Assembly: GCA_003533405.1 (NCBI GenBank)
Contig: DQDL01000112.1
Location: forward strand, 519 to 15,256
DNA: 14,738 bases
Direction: 5' to 3'
From: Clostridiales bacterium
Lineage (GTDB): Bacteria > Bacillota > Clostridia > Oscillospirales > Oscillospiraceae
This document shows positions 1 to 7,522 of this stretch, piece after piece (the stretch's first letter is position 1; each line of letters opens with the position of its first letter). The notes under the pieces were generated by a model, which saw only the letters and a program-made list of their open reading frames with translations, ran no database searches and had not been told where the DNA came from. The translations under genes were made by a program, and so were the position numbers.

Positions 1-127
1 CGACCAAATACAGTCTTCCGGCAAAGCTTTTTCCATCCAAAGCACGGCGCACGGCAGTATCGGGGCATACCGCAGCTACAGCGCTTCTCGCAATGGCTTC
101 TGCATCCTTGCGGAGAGTTTTGTTCAT
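1..127 (-). CDS. Type-2 glycerate kinase, N-terminal fragment (runs off the window edge)
   Basis: Only the first 42 codons are present; the gene continues leftward beyond base 1. The visible protein begins MNKTLRKDAEAIARSAVAAV and continues with CPDTAVRRALDG and a GRLYLV strand. This matches the N-terminus of the DUF4147/MOFRL glycerate 2-kinase family (GckA/TtuD type), which typically opens with a helix holding DA..I...A..AV.P..AVRRAL. Such enzymes phosphorylate D-glycerate with ATP to 2-phosphoglycerate in the cytoplasm. The start ATG (complement of 125-127) has AGGGAG 8 nt upstream. The regulator's stop codon lies 15 nt before it, so the two are co-transcribed. The role fits the hydroxypyruvate/glycerate-type dehydrogenase at 7523-8482. 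The catalytic residues lie outside the window, so the call rests on the N-terminal pattern and context. Confidence 0.75.
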   Translation of the reverse strand, partial: MNKTLRKDAEAIARSAVAAVCPDTAVRRALDGKSFAGRLYLV

Positions 128-142
128 GCTGCACTCTCCCTA

Positions 143-910
143 TTATTCACACCGAACAAGCTCAATGCCGTTTGCCTTAAAGAGCTTATCCCATTTTGTG
201 TCAACATCCATTTCGGTAAATATCTTATCGATGGTATTCAGATCAATGATCTTATGCGCCTTGCAGCGGCCAAACTTATTACCGTCGAGCAGCAGATAGC
301 GATTGCGCGAGTTTTTGAGCATCATTCTTCTTATCGCGGCTTCTTCTTCACTGTTGTGGGTAATGCCGTTGTCTATGTCGATACCCGAACAGCTCACGAA
401 AGCCTTAACGGCGAAAAGCCCCGAAAGCTGCTGGAGGGAGATAGCGCCGACAAACGAATGCGTCGCATCCGTGTAGCGACCGCCGATGCCGATGACGTTT
501 ATATTCTCGTTAGTGATCAGCTCGTTTATAATGCCCGTGCTGTTTGAAATGACGGTCACATGAAGCGAGGCCGCGGCAATGAGCTTTGACAAATACAGCG
601 TTGTGGTGCTTCCGTCGAGCATCAGGTAGTCCCCGTCGTCGATCTCTTCAAAGGCACGCATGGCGATACGCTTTTTTTCCTCGATGCGCGAGCCCTCCCT
701 GAAAGCGTAGGGAGGGTCAGCGTCGGGCAGTATCCTGTATGCGCCGCCATGGACCTTGATGGTCATGGGATCCTCATCGCATATCTTTTGCAGGTCGCGG
801 CGTATCGTCTCGCTGCTGACGTAAAACTTTTCAGCCAGGTCTGCGACCGTAACGCTGTTGTTTTTCTGCAAAATTTGTTTTATAGAATTGATTCTGTCTA
901 CAGATAGCAT
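143..910 (-). CDS. DeoR-family transcriptional regulator of the divergent catabolic operons
   Basis: This is a 255-aa protein, the usual length for DeoR/GlpR repressors. Residues about 20-41 form the N-terminal helix-turn-helix (SVTVADLAEKF then SSETIRRDLQ), followed by the family's short wing IKVHGGA. The C-terminal sugar-phosphate sensing domain shows LDGSTTTLYLSKL (98-110), VISNS (120-124), GIGGRY (141-146) and a late LLLDGNKFGR. DeoR proteins usually bind a phosphorylated intermediate of the pathway they control; a kinase or aldolase substrate of this locus is the obvious candidate. I chose the ATG at 908-910 rather than the in-frame TTG at 929-931 because GGAG lies 6 nt before the ATG and because the protein then starts MLSVDRINSI as family members do. 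It is divergent from the aldolase operon and upstream of the glycerate kinase. Confidence 0.92.
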   Translation of the reverse strand: MLSVDRINSIKQILQKNNSVTVADLAEKFYVSSETIRRDLQKICDEDPMTIKVHGGAYRILPDADPPYAFREGSRIEEKKRIAMRAFEEIDDGDYLMLDGSTTTLYLSKLIAAASLHVTVISNSTGIINELITNENINVIGIGGRYTDATHSFVGAISLQQLSGLFAVKAFVSCSGIDIDNGITHNSEEEAAIRRMMLKNSRNRYLLLDGNKFGRCKAHKIIDLNTIDKIFTEMDVDTKWDKLFKANGIELVRCE

Positions 911-944
911 ATAAATCTCCAAAAAAATCAATATTTACGATAGC

Positions 945-973
945 ATTTTAACAAGCATTTGCAATAAATTCAA
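945..973 (-). promoter_or_regulatory. Predicted sigma-A promoter for the DeoR-glycerate kinase transcript
   Basis: On the minus strand, TTGAAT (968-973) and TAAAAT (945-950) are separated by 17 bp. The -10 box lies about 35 bp upstream of the regulator's ATG. The match is good but was made by eye. Confidence 0.55.
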
Positions 974-1127
974 GTGTTTTTACCAAAAAATAAACGGCCA
1001 GTCTCACAAAACAACACAAACTAACATAATAATGAGGACAAAAACTTCTTTTCAGTGTGATAAAAGGAACTTGCCCTCAAAATTTTATGCTCATTTTGTT
1101 AATAAAATCGCAAAATTGAATATGTAT

Positions 1128-1155
1128 TATGCACTTCTGCCAATTAGTATGCACT
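1128..1155. repeat. Direct repeats TATGCACT, candidate operator half-sites
   Basis: TATGCACT occurs at 1128-1135 and again at 1148-1155, exactly 20 bp apart, which is about two helical turns. A weaker version, TATGCTCA, begins at 1086, 42 bp before the first. Direct repeats with helical phasing are a common form of operator for DeoR-family regulators. The TGCACT core also appears in the palindrome inside the kinase gene at 6006-6034. That they bind the adjacent regulator is inference. Confidence 0.4.
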
Positions 1156-1200
1156 ATATTTGGGCAAATGACCGAAAATGTGATTTTATGTTGAAAAACG

Positions 1201-1230
1201 TTGACAATTAGCGTTTGGGGATGGTAAAAA
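1201..1230 (+). promoter_or_regulatory. Predicted sigma-A promoter for the aldolase-TRAP-kinase operon
   Basis: A perfect -35 box TTGACA lies at 1201-1206. The best -10 is TAAAAA at 1225-1230 with an 18-bp spacer, which is imperfect. Transcription would begin near 1237, about 37 nt before the aldolase ATG. The TATGCACT repeats lie 46-73 bp upstream of the -35 box. Confidence 0.5.
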
Positions 1231-1273
1231 TAAATTGTAACAATAAAAATCAACAGGAAAGTGAGAATTCAAA

Positions 1274-1891
1274 ATGAATGTTGAAGAAGTCAAGCGCTCA
1301 ATAATTGCGGCTGGTAAACAAGCCTACGACAGTCATCTTGTTTCGGCAGCCGGAGGAAATATCAGCATGCGTTTGGGAGACCGTTATTTTATAACGGCAA
1401 CAAATGCGCCGCTCAGAAGCCTTATGCCTGAGGACATTCTTGAAGTCGACATAGACGGCAACGTCGTGGGCGAAAACTACGGCGGTAAGCGCCCGTCAAA
1501 GGAAGCAGTTCTCCACCTGACCGTTTTTAAGCACAGAAGTGACATAGACAGTGTTATTCACGTGCATCCCGTAAATTCCATCGTATGCTCGCTGGCAATG
1601 CCTAACGATTTCCCGATCGTGACGGTATCGGCACAGAAGAAGGTCGGAAAGGTCGGCTATATCCCGTTTGCAGACCCCGGCTCCAGGGAGCTTGTCGATG
1701 GCGCAGTCAAGGCGCTGACCGAGGGCGGCGATAGTGTGAAGACGCTTATCATGGAAGGACACGGTATTATCGTGTTTGACAAAGGTATGGAGCAGTGCTA
1801 CGAGCGCACCGAGCTTGTGGACGAGACAGCCAGGGTCGGTATCTATACAAAGCTTGTTCTTGCCGCAAAAAAGGTCCTCGGCGAGGAGTGA
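1274..1891 (+). CDS. Class II aldolase/adducin-family protein (AraD/FucA-like)
   Basis: The protein has 205 aa, close to L-fuculose-phosphate aldolase in length. Family members are zinc enzymes that cleave or decarboxylate sugar phosphates, or epimerise them. Visible elements, in order: SAAGGNIS (24-31), the substrate-phosphate loop; the strand-turn YFITATNAP; KRPSKEAVLHL (72-82), with Glu77 at the position of the FucA catalytic acid; HVHP (96-99), holding zinc ligands His96 and His98; and MEGHG (160-164), holding the third ligand His163. It is the first gene of the rightward operon, preceded by a weak GTGAG ribosome site. The next start codon lies 9 nt after its stop. The neighbouring kinase could supply a phosphorylated substrate, giving a C3 phosphate plus a short aldehyde or oxo-acid. 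Similarity alone cannot separate aldolase from epimerase or decarboxylase activity. Confidence 0.88.
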   Translation: MNVEEVKRSIIAAGKQAYDSHLVSAAGGNISMRLGDRYFITATNAPLRSLMPEDILEVDIDGNVVGENYGGKRPSKEAVLHLTVFKHRSDIDSVIHVHPVNSIVCSLAMPNDFPIVTVSAQKKVGKVGYIPFADPGSRELVDGAVKALTEGGDSVKTLIMEGHGIIVFDKGMEQCYERTELVDETARVGIYTKLVLAAKKVLGEE

Positions 1892-1900
1892 TCAGTTAAT

Positions 1901-2986
1901 ATGGAAAGGCAGGCGAGAAATTTGCTTACTTTGCTGATAACCGGAGATAACATGATGGATCCCGACCTGTTCAGGGAACACGTTGAGCAGGCGTTCGGAA
2001 AAGATAAATTCAACATCAAGATAAAGCGCTACAGCTTTGATAACTGCTGCTTTCCTCTGGAAGCGCAGACGACCATCCCAAGCGGCATGTGCTTTGAGGA
2101 TCCCAAGGCGAAGATGGGCTATCCCGACTGCGGCGTAAACGAGTTTTACGGTGAGCCGTATTCGCTGATGGAGGATATACGGGATGTGGACATTCTTGTT
2201 ATCCACGGCGCGGCGCTGCCCAGAAAGGTATTAGAAAACGCAAACAGATTAAAATACATAATATCCTTAAGGGGCGGCCCTGCGAATATCGACATGGAAT
2301 ATGTCAGGCAGCACGGGATAAAGCTTCTGAACACCAACGGGAAGAACGCGCAGGCTGTTGCGGAGTTTACGCTGGGTGCGCTACTCGACTTTGAAAGAGA
2401 CATCACCTATGGAAACGCATATCTAAAAAACGACTATTGGTGGATAAAAGCGGTCGACGACCGAATGAGCCACGAGCTTCAAAACAAGAAGTTCGGCTTC
2501 ATAGGCTACGGCAATATCGCGCAGAAGCTCAGAAAGCTGCTGAGCGGATTTGATATAGAAGCCTATGCATATTCTCCGCACATTAACGAAGAGACCTTGG
2601 AAAAAAGCAATGTCAAAAGGCTTTCGCTGCCTGAGCTTGTGAGCACATGCGACTATGTGTCGCTGCACACAAGGCCTGTAAAGGGACAGCCGCCGGTCAT
2701 GAGCGCGGAGATGATCGGCATGATGAAAAGCGACGCTGTTCTTATAAACTCCGGCCGAGGCGCGCTTTTGGACTATGCCGCACTTAAAAAGGCTCTGGAG
2801 AAAAAGCGCATCAGGGGCGCGGTTCTCGATGTTCTCGGCAATGAGCCGTTCAGCTTTTATAAGGAGCTTCTTGACATGAGCAACACGCTCATCACACCGC
2901 ACATTGCAGGTCAGTCCTATGAGACCTGCGTGAGAGCTTGCCAAATGGGTACGCAGCTGCTGCGCAGTATTCTGGGCGAGGAATGA
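1901..2986 (+). CDS. D-isomer-specific 2-hydroxyacid dehydrogenase, phosphoglycerate-dehydrogenase-like
   Basis: This 361-aa protein belongs to the D-2-hydroxyacid dehydrogenase superfamily, which interconverts 2-oxo- and D-2-hydroxy-carboxylates with NAD(P)H. The Rossmann fingerprint is GFIGYGNIAQ (G202-x-G204-xx-A207). The catalytic triad is visible: Arg286 in NSGRG, Glu315 in GNEPF and His334 in TPHIAGQS. The Arg-Glu spacing of 29 residues equals that in E. coli SerA. It is longer at the N-terminus than the usual 310-330 aa, with an extra segment around residues 45-90. After the second Rossmann strand (AYAYSP) the usual NAD-selective Asp is absent, so cofactor use is open. The start ATG follows GGAG that lies inside the aldolase's 3' end. 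It probably oxidises or reduces a pathway hydroxy-acid; the substrate is unknown. Confidence 0.88.
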   Translation: MERQARNLLTLLITGDNMMDPDLFREHVEQAFGKDKFNIKIKRYSFDNCCFPLEAQTTIPSGMCFEDPKAKMGYPDCGVNEFYGEPYSLMEDIRDVDILVIHGAALPRKVLENANRLKYIISLRGGPANIDMEYVRQHGIKLLNTNGKNAQAVAEFTLGALLDFERDITYGNAYLKNDYWWIKAVDDRMSHELQNKKFGFIGYGNIAQKLRKLLSGFDIEAYAYSPHINEETLEKSNVKRLSLPELVSTCDYVSLHTRPVKGQPPVMSAEMIGMMKSDAVLINSGRGALLDYAALKKALEKKRIRGAVLDVLGNEPFSFYKELLDMSNTLITPHIAGQSYETCVRACQMGTQLLRSILGEE

Positions 2987-2996
2987 ATTTTTAGGG

Positions 2997-3018
2997 AGTA
3001 ATGCCAACCGGCACTATT
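2997..3018 (+). other. Small intercistronic hairpin upstream of dctP
   Basis: AGTAATGCC and GGCACTATT pair around an AACC loop, giving 8 base pairs with one A/C mismatch and one G-U. It lies in the 51-nt gap before dctP, directly upstream of the dctP AGGAGG. It lacks a T-run, so it is not a terminator. It may be an mRNA processing or 5' stabilising element. Confidence 0.3.
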
Positions 3019-3037
3019 TATCAAAAGGAGGAAAACA

Positions 3038-4063
3038 ATGAAAAGAACTATTGCACTGCTGCTTGCGCTGATGATGATCTTTGCTCTATGCGCATGCGGA
3101 AACAACGACACGCCCAAAGGCAACGATGGAGACACTGCCGAGTATAACAAGATCGAGCTCAAGTACTCCATCAACGGCACCAGCACATCTATCGAAGCGC
3201 AGGTCGCAAATCTCTTTAAAGAGAAGATCGAGGCAGCGACCAACGGCGCAGTCACAGTTACCATCTTCACCGACGCTCAGCTTGCAGGCGGCGACCTGGG
3301 AGCCTCCGTTGAAGCTGCTCAGACCGGCGTTATGGATATCTACTGCGCAGACACCAGCGTTGTCGCAGCACTGAATCCCTCCATCGGCGCAAGCGCGATC
3401 CCGTTTGCCTACAGCAGCTATGCTGATGTTGAGAAGGCATACGACACCACCGGCGGAGAGTACATTGCAAACATCCTCAAGGATCACAACCTGAGCTATG
3501 TCACCTACGCTCACAACGGCCTGCAGTGCGTTACCTGCAGCAAGGTCCAGCTCGACACCCCCGAGGCATTCAAGAACATCAAGATCCGCATCTCCGGCAC
3601 TCAGCTGAACAAGGACATGTACACTGCCCTCGGCGCTGATCCCAGTGCTCTTAACTGGGGCGAGGTCTACACCGCACTCCAGAACGGCACCTATGACGCT
3701 CAGTCCAACAGCCCCGCGACCATCAAGTCCGGCAACATCCAGGAGGTACAGAAGTATCTCGCTGTTACCCGTCACACCTACGGCGCATTCCTTATCTCCT
3801 TCTACACTCCCACTCTTGATTCTCTCAACGATGCAACAAAAGAGCTCGTGATCGCAAAGCTGAAGGAAGCATCCAAGGAAGTCAACACGAACACCGCAGC
3901 GCAGGAGGACGAGATCCTTAAGGAGCTGGCAGACGGCGGTCTTGAGGTCAGCTACCTCACCGAAGATCAGGTCAGCGCATTCAAGGAAGCTCTTAAGGAT
4001 GTCATCGCAAAGTACAAGGCCGAATACGGTCAGGAAGCTTGTGACGCATTCCTCATCCCCTGA
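3038..4063 (+). CDS. dctP: TRAP transporter substrate-binding lipoprotein (DctP family)
   Basis: This 341-aa protein is the extracytoplasmic binding component of a TRAP transporter, which uses the sodium or proton gradient to import organic acids. It starts with a lipoprotein signal peptide: Lys2-Arg3, a hydrophobic core (5-17) and a lipobox LCAC ending at Cys20, then a polar linker. In a Gram-positive cell this tethers it to the outer face of the membrane. Family landmarks are KIRISG with Arg184, the conserved arginine that grips the substrate carboxylate, and WGEVYTALQNGTYDAQ (207-222). AGGAGG lies 6 nt before the ATG, the strongest ribosome site in this region. Codons favour C-ending forms much more than in neighbouring genes, which suggests high expression, as expected for a binding protein. 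A hairpin follows it. Confidence 0.95.
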   Translation: MKRTIALLLALMMIFALCACGNNDTPKGNDGDTAEYNKIELKYSINGTSTSIEAQVANLFKEKIEAATNGAVTVTIFTDAQLAGGDLGASVEAAQTGVMDIYCADTSVVAALNPSIGASAIPFAYSSYADVEKAYDTTGGEYIANILKDHNLSYVTYAHNGLQCVTCSKVQLDTPEAFKNIKIRISGTQLNKDMYTALGADPSALNWGEVYTALQNGTYDAQSNSPATIKSGNIQEVQKYLAVTRHTYGAFLISFYTPTLDSLNDATKELVIAKLKEASKEVNTNTAAQEDEILKELADGGLEVSYLTEDQVSAFKEALKDVIAKYKAEYGQEACDAFLIP

Positions 4064-4093
4064 GTATCTGTAGAATTTACGGTTAATACTTGT

Positions 4094-4126
4094 GAAATGG
4101 CTATATGGTGATCATATAGCCATTTC
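4094..4126 (+). other. Perfect 14-bp stem-loop between dctP and dctQ
   Basis: GAAATGGCTATATG pairs perfectly with CATATAGCCATTTC around a GTGAT loop, 30 nt after the dctP stop. No T-run follows (the next bases are CATAAG), so it is unlikely to be a simple intrinsic terminator. In other transport operons, stem-loops at this position protect the binding-protein mRNA and keep it above the permease mRNA; partial attenuation is the alternative. Confidence 0.7.
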
Positions 4127-4165
4127 CATAAGCAGACGACTGATACGAAAGGTGAATTATATCTG

Positions 4166-4675
4166 ATGAAAAAGAAAAATGGCTCTTTGCTAATAAGAAT
4201 GGCTGAGATCTTGTGCGTTGTTCTGTTGGCGGCAATGACGCTTATAACCTTCGCGAATGTGCTGTCACGCTACATCTTCCACAGCTCGATCTCGGCCTCG
4301 GAGGAGATAACGACAAACCTGTTCGTTCTCCTCAGCCTTACCGGCGCAGCGCTTGCAGCAAGGTCGCACCAGCATATTGGCTTCAATCTCCTGTCCGATA
4401 AGCTTTCGCCCAAGGGCAAGCTGATCCATGACATTTTTGAAGGCTTTATAGGTGCGGGCTTTATGGGCTTTCTTGCTTATTACGGCGCACTGCGCATTGT
4501 CCAGCAAATAAATTCAAATCAGGTTTCGGCCGGCCTCAATATGCCCATGTGGGTGTACGGCGGGCTGTGTCTGCTGGGCTTTCTCATACTTGTTGCCGTG
4601 TTTTTGGAAATAGCCATAACGGCGATCGTCAAACTCAAAAAGCATGAATACGAAGTAAAGGGGGAAGATAAATGA
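4166..4675 (+). CDS. dctQ: TRAP transporter small permease subunit (DctQ family)
   Basis: A 169-aa membrane protein with four predicted helices, near residues 12-33, 47-66, 90-112 and 127-154. It carries the DctQ signature around NVLSRYIF (31-38) followed by SASEEI, and ARSHQHIGF (65-73) after the second helix. The short C-terminal tail is charged. The subunit pairs with DctM in the membrane and helps dock the binding protein. AAAGGTGA precedes the start at a slightly long distance. Its TGA overlaps the dctM ATG by 4 nt (ATGA), so the two subunits are translationally coupled, as is usual for TRAP permeases. Confidence 0.94.
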   Translation: MKKKNGSLLIRMAEILCVVLLAAMTLITFANVLSRYIFHSSISASEEITTNLFVLLSLTGAALAARSHQHIGFNLLSDKLSPKGKLIHDIFEGFIGAGFMGFLAYYGALRIVQQINSNQVSAGLNMPMWVYGGLCLLGFLILVAVFLEIAITAIVKLKKHEYEVKGEDK

Positions 4676-5943
4676 CCGGCTTGATACTGATCGGAGTATT
4701 TGTCGTACTCCTCATAAGCGGACTTCCCGTTGCACTTTGTTTAGGTATATCCGCATTGGTATCCGTGCTGCAAATGGATCTGCCTGCAATGACGCTTGCA
4801 ATAAACTCCAATGCCGCTTTGTCAAAGGTCGTTCTTGAAGCGATCCCGTTTTTCATTCTCGGCGGCAATATAATGGAGAAATCGGGCATATCACGAAAGC
4901 TTATAGATTTTGCCAGTGCCTTTGTCGGACACATCAAGGGCGGCCTCATCATAGTCTGCGTTCTGTGCGCATGCTTCTTCGCCGCCATCTCCGGCTCCGG
5001 CCCCGCGACCGTTGCAGCCCTCGGCACGATCATCATCCCCGCAATGGTAAGCTGCGGCTATAACAGGGAGACCGCCACCGGCCTTACGGCGACCGCGGGC
5101 GGCATCGGACTTATAATCCCGCCGTCGATCTCTTACGTTGTCATTGCCCCTCTTTCAGGCGTATCCACCGGCGATCTGTTCCTTGCGGGCGTGTTTCCCG
5201 GCATCGTGATGGGTGCAGCGCTTATGGTCGCCGGCCTTTGGCTCAACAAAAACAATCCGAATATCAAAGTTCTTCCCAAGGTATCCTGGAAGGAACGCTG
5301 GATAGCGTTCAAGGATGCTATCTGGGGACTGCTTATGCCCGTCATTATCCTCGGCGGCATTTACGGCGGTATATTCACTGCGACGGAAGCCGCTGCTGTC
5401 TCTGCCGTATACGGCATAATCGTCGGCATATTTGTGTACCGCAATATGAAGTGGAAAGAGATGCGCGAGGTGTTTGTGACCTCGGCAAAGCAGACGGCGG
5501 TCGTCATGCTCATCATTATGTGCGCAAACCTCTTTGCCTACGCCCTTACCGTTACTGGCGTATGCACCGCAGCGACCAACTTCCTGCTCGGCTTTGTCGG
5601 CGACAGCAAGTTCCTGTTCCTGCTTATCGTCAATATCCTCTTCCTCATTGCAGGCATGCTTATTGACGGCAACTCCGCATACTACATTTTCGTTCCGATC
5701 CTGCTGCCTGTTGCACTTTCGCTGAATATCGATCCGATACACCTGTGCGTGATCATGGTCATGAATATTGCCATTGGTCTTATCACGCCTCCTGTCGGCG
5801 CAAACCTCTATACCGCCTGCGGTATCACGGGACTGTCGTTCTCGAAGGTGGCTAAGGCCTGTGTTCCATTCCTTATCGCATCGCTTGTCGCCCTGCTTCT
5901 TGTAACATATATCCCCGGGATATCCATCGGCATTCTCGGTTGA
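4672..5943 (+). CDS. dctM: TRAP transporter large permease subunit (DctM family)
   Basis: A 423-aa, highly hydrophobic protein of the size expected for DctM, the ion-coupled translocation subunit with 11-12 membrane segments. Conserved stretches include AIPFFILGGNIM (57-68), SGSGPATVAALG (107-118), GGIGLIIPPS (143-152), the GVSTGDLFLAGVFPGI block (163-178) and, in the second inverted half, GLITPPVGANLY (369-380). The start is set by the ATGA overlap with dctQ and by AGGGGGA 6 nt upstream. The FGGY kinase begins about 13 nt after its stop, which ties transport to phosphorylation of the imported compound or its product. Confidence 0.96.
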   Translation: MTGLILIGVFVVLLISGLPVALCLGISALVSVLQMDLPAMTLAINSNAALSKVVLEAIPFFILGGNIMEKSGISRKLIDFASAFVGHIKGGLIIVCVLCACFFAAISGSGPATVAALGTIIIPAMVSCGYNRETATGLTATAGGIGLIIPPSISYVVIAPLSGVSTGDLFLAGVFPGIVMGAALMVAGLWLNKNNPNIKVLPKVSWKERWIAFKDAIWGLLMPVIILGGIYGGIFTATEAAAVSAVYGIIVGIFVYRNMKWKEMREVFVTSAKQTAVVMLIIMCANLFAYALTVTGVCTAATNFLLGFVGDSKFLFLLIVNILFLIAGMLIDGNSAYYIFVPILLPVALSLNIDPIHLCVIMVMNIAIGLITPPVGANLYTACGITGLSFSKVAKACVPFLIASLVALLLVTYIPGISIGILG

Positions 5944-5955
5944 GGGATATAAGTG

Positions 5956-7470
5956 ATGGATAATTGCGAGAAAAAATATATCCTGGGCTTTGACATGGGA
6001 ACCAGCGGTGTCAAGTGCATTGCACTTGACACCGTAAGCGGGGCGTATAATACTGTGTACACACAGTGGGATCTCAGATCGCCCATTCACGGCTATGCCG
6101 AGTTTGACTGCGATGAGCTCTGGCAGTGTATCGTGGCAAGCGTGTGCAAGCTCAGAGACGAGCATGGTGTTGATCTTTCTATGGTAGCATCCATCGGCTT
6201 TTGCGCGCTTTGCCCGGGACTTATACCGCTTGACGAGCACGGCAGAGAGCTTTATAATTGCATTATTTTCATGGACACGAGAAGCGGCAGGGAAACTGCC
6301 GAGATTAATTCCAGAATTTCGCCCAAGGAAAGCTTTGATATCCTTGCAAACAGGATAATGTCAGGCGCTACCTCGGTCACGAGCATGCTGTGGCTTAAAA
6401 ACAACTGCCGCGAGATATACGAAAAAACGGCGGCATTTGTCCACCTCCCGGGCTGGGCGGGCTATAAGCTTACGGGAAAGCTGTGCATGGATCTTTCCAA
6501 TGCCGCCGGTACGGGACTATATGATATTCACCGGCAGTGCTGGAGCGAGAAGCTGGCCGACGCGGCAGGCATCGACCTTAAAAAGCTTCCGAAGCTTGCT
6601 CAGGGGGCAGACCTCCTTGGCGGCGTGCAGTGCGAAGAATTTATCAAGCTCGGCATTCCGGCAGGCACGCCGGTCTCGTGCGGAGCGGGGGACACCGTTT
6701 GCGCGCTGCTGGCTCTTTTCGGAAGGAAAAGCGGCGGGACCATGCTTATGCTCGGCACATCGAATGTCCTGTTTACCATATCCGATAATGACAGCTTCAG
6801 CGACAAGCTTCAGGGGCGTTCCTTTGTGTTCGGCGACCAGTGGGCGCTGGGCGGCGCAATGTCAGGCCCCGGTGCCATGCAGAAGTGGTTTAAGAACAAA
6901 TTCTGCCCGGACTGCGTGAAGATTGAGCATGAGACGGGGATAAGCGCCTACAGCATCATAGATGCCGAGGCGGCGGCGACTCCACCGGGGGCAGACGGCC
7001 TTATCTGCCTGCCGTATATAAACGGGGAGCGCTCACCGGTGTACGACTCAAATGCAAGAGCGGTGTTGCTCGGTGTCAATTTGAACACGACCCGCGGCCA
7101 TGTTGCCAGAGCAATCACAGAAGGCGCTGCATACGGCATTCGTCAGTTTATCGACCTGCTTTACGAGTGCACCGGAAGCAAACCGAAGGAACTGTCGGTG
7201 CTGGGCGGGGGAAGTCGAAGCAATTTTGTGGTGCAGACGATGGCAAATGTCACCGGCTGCGTTATGAATACGTTTGATAATCCCGATCTCGGCGCATTGG
7301 GAGCTGCGATCACCGGCGGCCTTGCAGGCGGAGTGATCGATGAAAGCTACACTGCCCCTTGCATCGTCAAGCTCAAGACGTTTACGCCTGACACCTCTCT
7401 ATCCGAAGTTTATAAAAGCGGATTTAAAAGATACTGCAAGATATATCCCGCAGTAAAGGATATATTTTAA
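5956..7470 (+). CDS. FGGY-family carbohydrate kinase (xylulokinase-like)
   Basis: About 504 aa, normal for the FGGY family, which transfers the ATP gamma-phosphate to a hydroxyl of a sugar, ketose or polyol. Landmarks: GFDMGTSGVKCIALD, the N-terminal ATPase-fold phosphate loop; LPGWAGYKLTGK with DLSNAAGTGLYD; CGAGDTVCALLAL, holding the likely catalytic Asp (about residue 246); GTMLMLGTSN; YINGERSPVYD; and VLGGGSRSNFVVQTMANVTG near the C-terminus. The ATG at 5956 sits 9 nt after GAGGG; a GTG at 5953 is the alternative start and adds one residue. The overall pattern resembles xylulokinase, but FGGY specificity cannot be read from motifs. The substrate is probably a keto-sugar or oxo-acid made in this pathway. 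Codons 17-26 hold a perfect 14-bp inverted repeat. Confidence 0.92.
   Translation: MDNCEKKYILGFDMGTSGVKCIALDTVSGAYNTVYTQWDLRSPIHGYAEFDCDELWQCIVASVCKLRDEHGVDLSMVASIGFCALCPGLIPLDEHGRELYNCIIFMDTRSGRETAEINSRISPKESFDILANRIMSGATSVTSMLWLKNNCREIYEKTAAFVHLPGWAGYKLTGKLCMDLSNAAGTGLYDIHRQCWSEKLADAAGIDLKKLPKLAQGADLLGGVQCEEFIKLGIPAGTPVSCGAGDTVCALLALFGRKSGGTMLMLGTSNVLFTISDNDSFSDKLQGRSFVFGDQWALGGAMSGPGAMQKWFKNKFCPDCVKIEHETGISAYSIIDAEAAATPPGADGLICLPYINGERSPVYDSNARAVLLGVNLNTTRGHVARAITEGAAYGIRQFIDLLYECTGSKPKELSVLGGGSRSNFVVQTMANVTGCVMNTFDNPDLGALGAAITGGLAGGVIDESYTAPCIVKLKTFTPDTSLSEVYKSGFKRYCKIYPAVKDIF
6006..6034. repeat. Perfect 14-bp inverted repeat inside the kinase gene
   Basis: The left arm CGGTGTCAAGTGCA (6006-6019) and the right arm TGCACTTGACACCG (6021-6034) are perfect reverse complements around a single T. 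It lies about 50 nt into the kinase coding region. The TGCACT core at its centre also occurs in the repeats at 1128-1155. It could be an intragenic operator or an mRNA hairpin. Confidence 0.7.
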
Positions 7471-7522
7471 ATGTGTACCCACGCATCAAAAACCAAGTGA
7501 TCAGTGTTTCGAGGAAATTAAA

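Larger units (their letters stand above)
911..1273. promoter_or_regulatory. 363-bp divergent regulatory region between the regulator and the aldolase operon
   Basis: This AT-rich stretch holds no convincing gene on either strand. It contains a leftward promoter (945-973), a rightward promoter (1201-1230) and direct repeats of TATGCACT (1128-1135 and 1148-1155), with a weaker relative TATGCTCA at 1086-1093. All are listed separately. I see no further structured element in it. Confidence 0.7.

Noticed and set aside
1193..1206. Catabolite-response (cre)-like sequence overlapping the rightward -35 box
   Set aside because: The right half CGTTGACA fits the cre consensus, but the left TG is one base out of register, giving two mismatches at key positions. 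Not strong enough to list as a site.
3211..3224. Palindrome TCTCTTTAAAGAGA inside dctP
   Set aside because: Only 7 bp per arm, encodes an ordinary Leu-Phe-Lys-Glu stretch, and has no counterpart elsewhere in the window.
3086..3775. Long open frame on the minus strand opposite dctP
   Set aside because: It arises from the strong C-ending codon bias of dctP; no start signal and no family resemblance.
5155..6240. Long open frame on the minus strand opposite dctM and the kinase
   Set aside because: It mirrors two well-supported genes, has low-complexity His/Asp/Lys-rich composition, no ribosome site and no recognisable domain.
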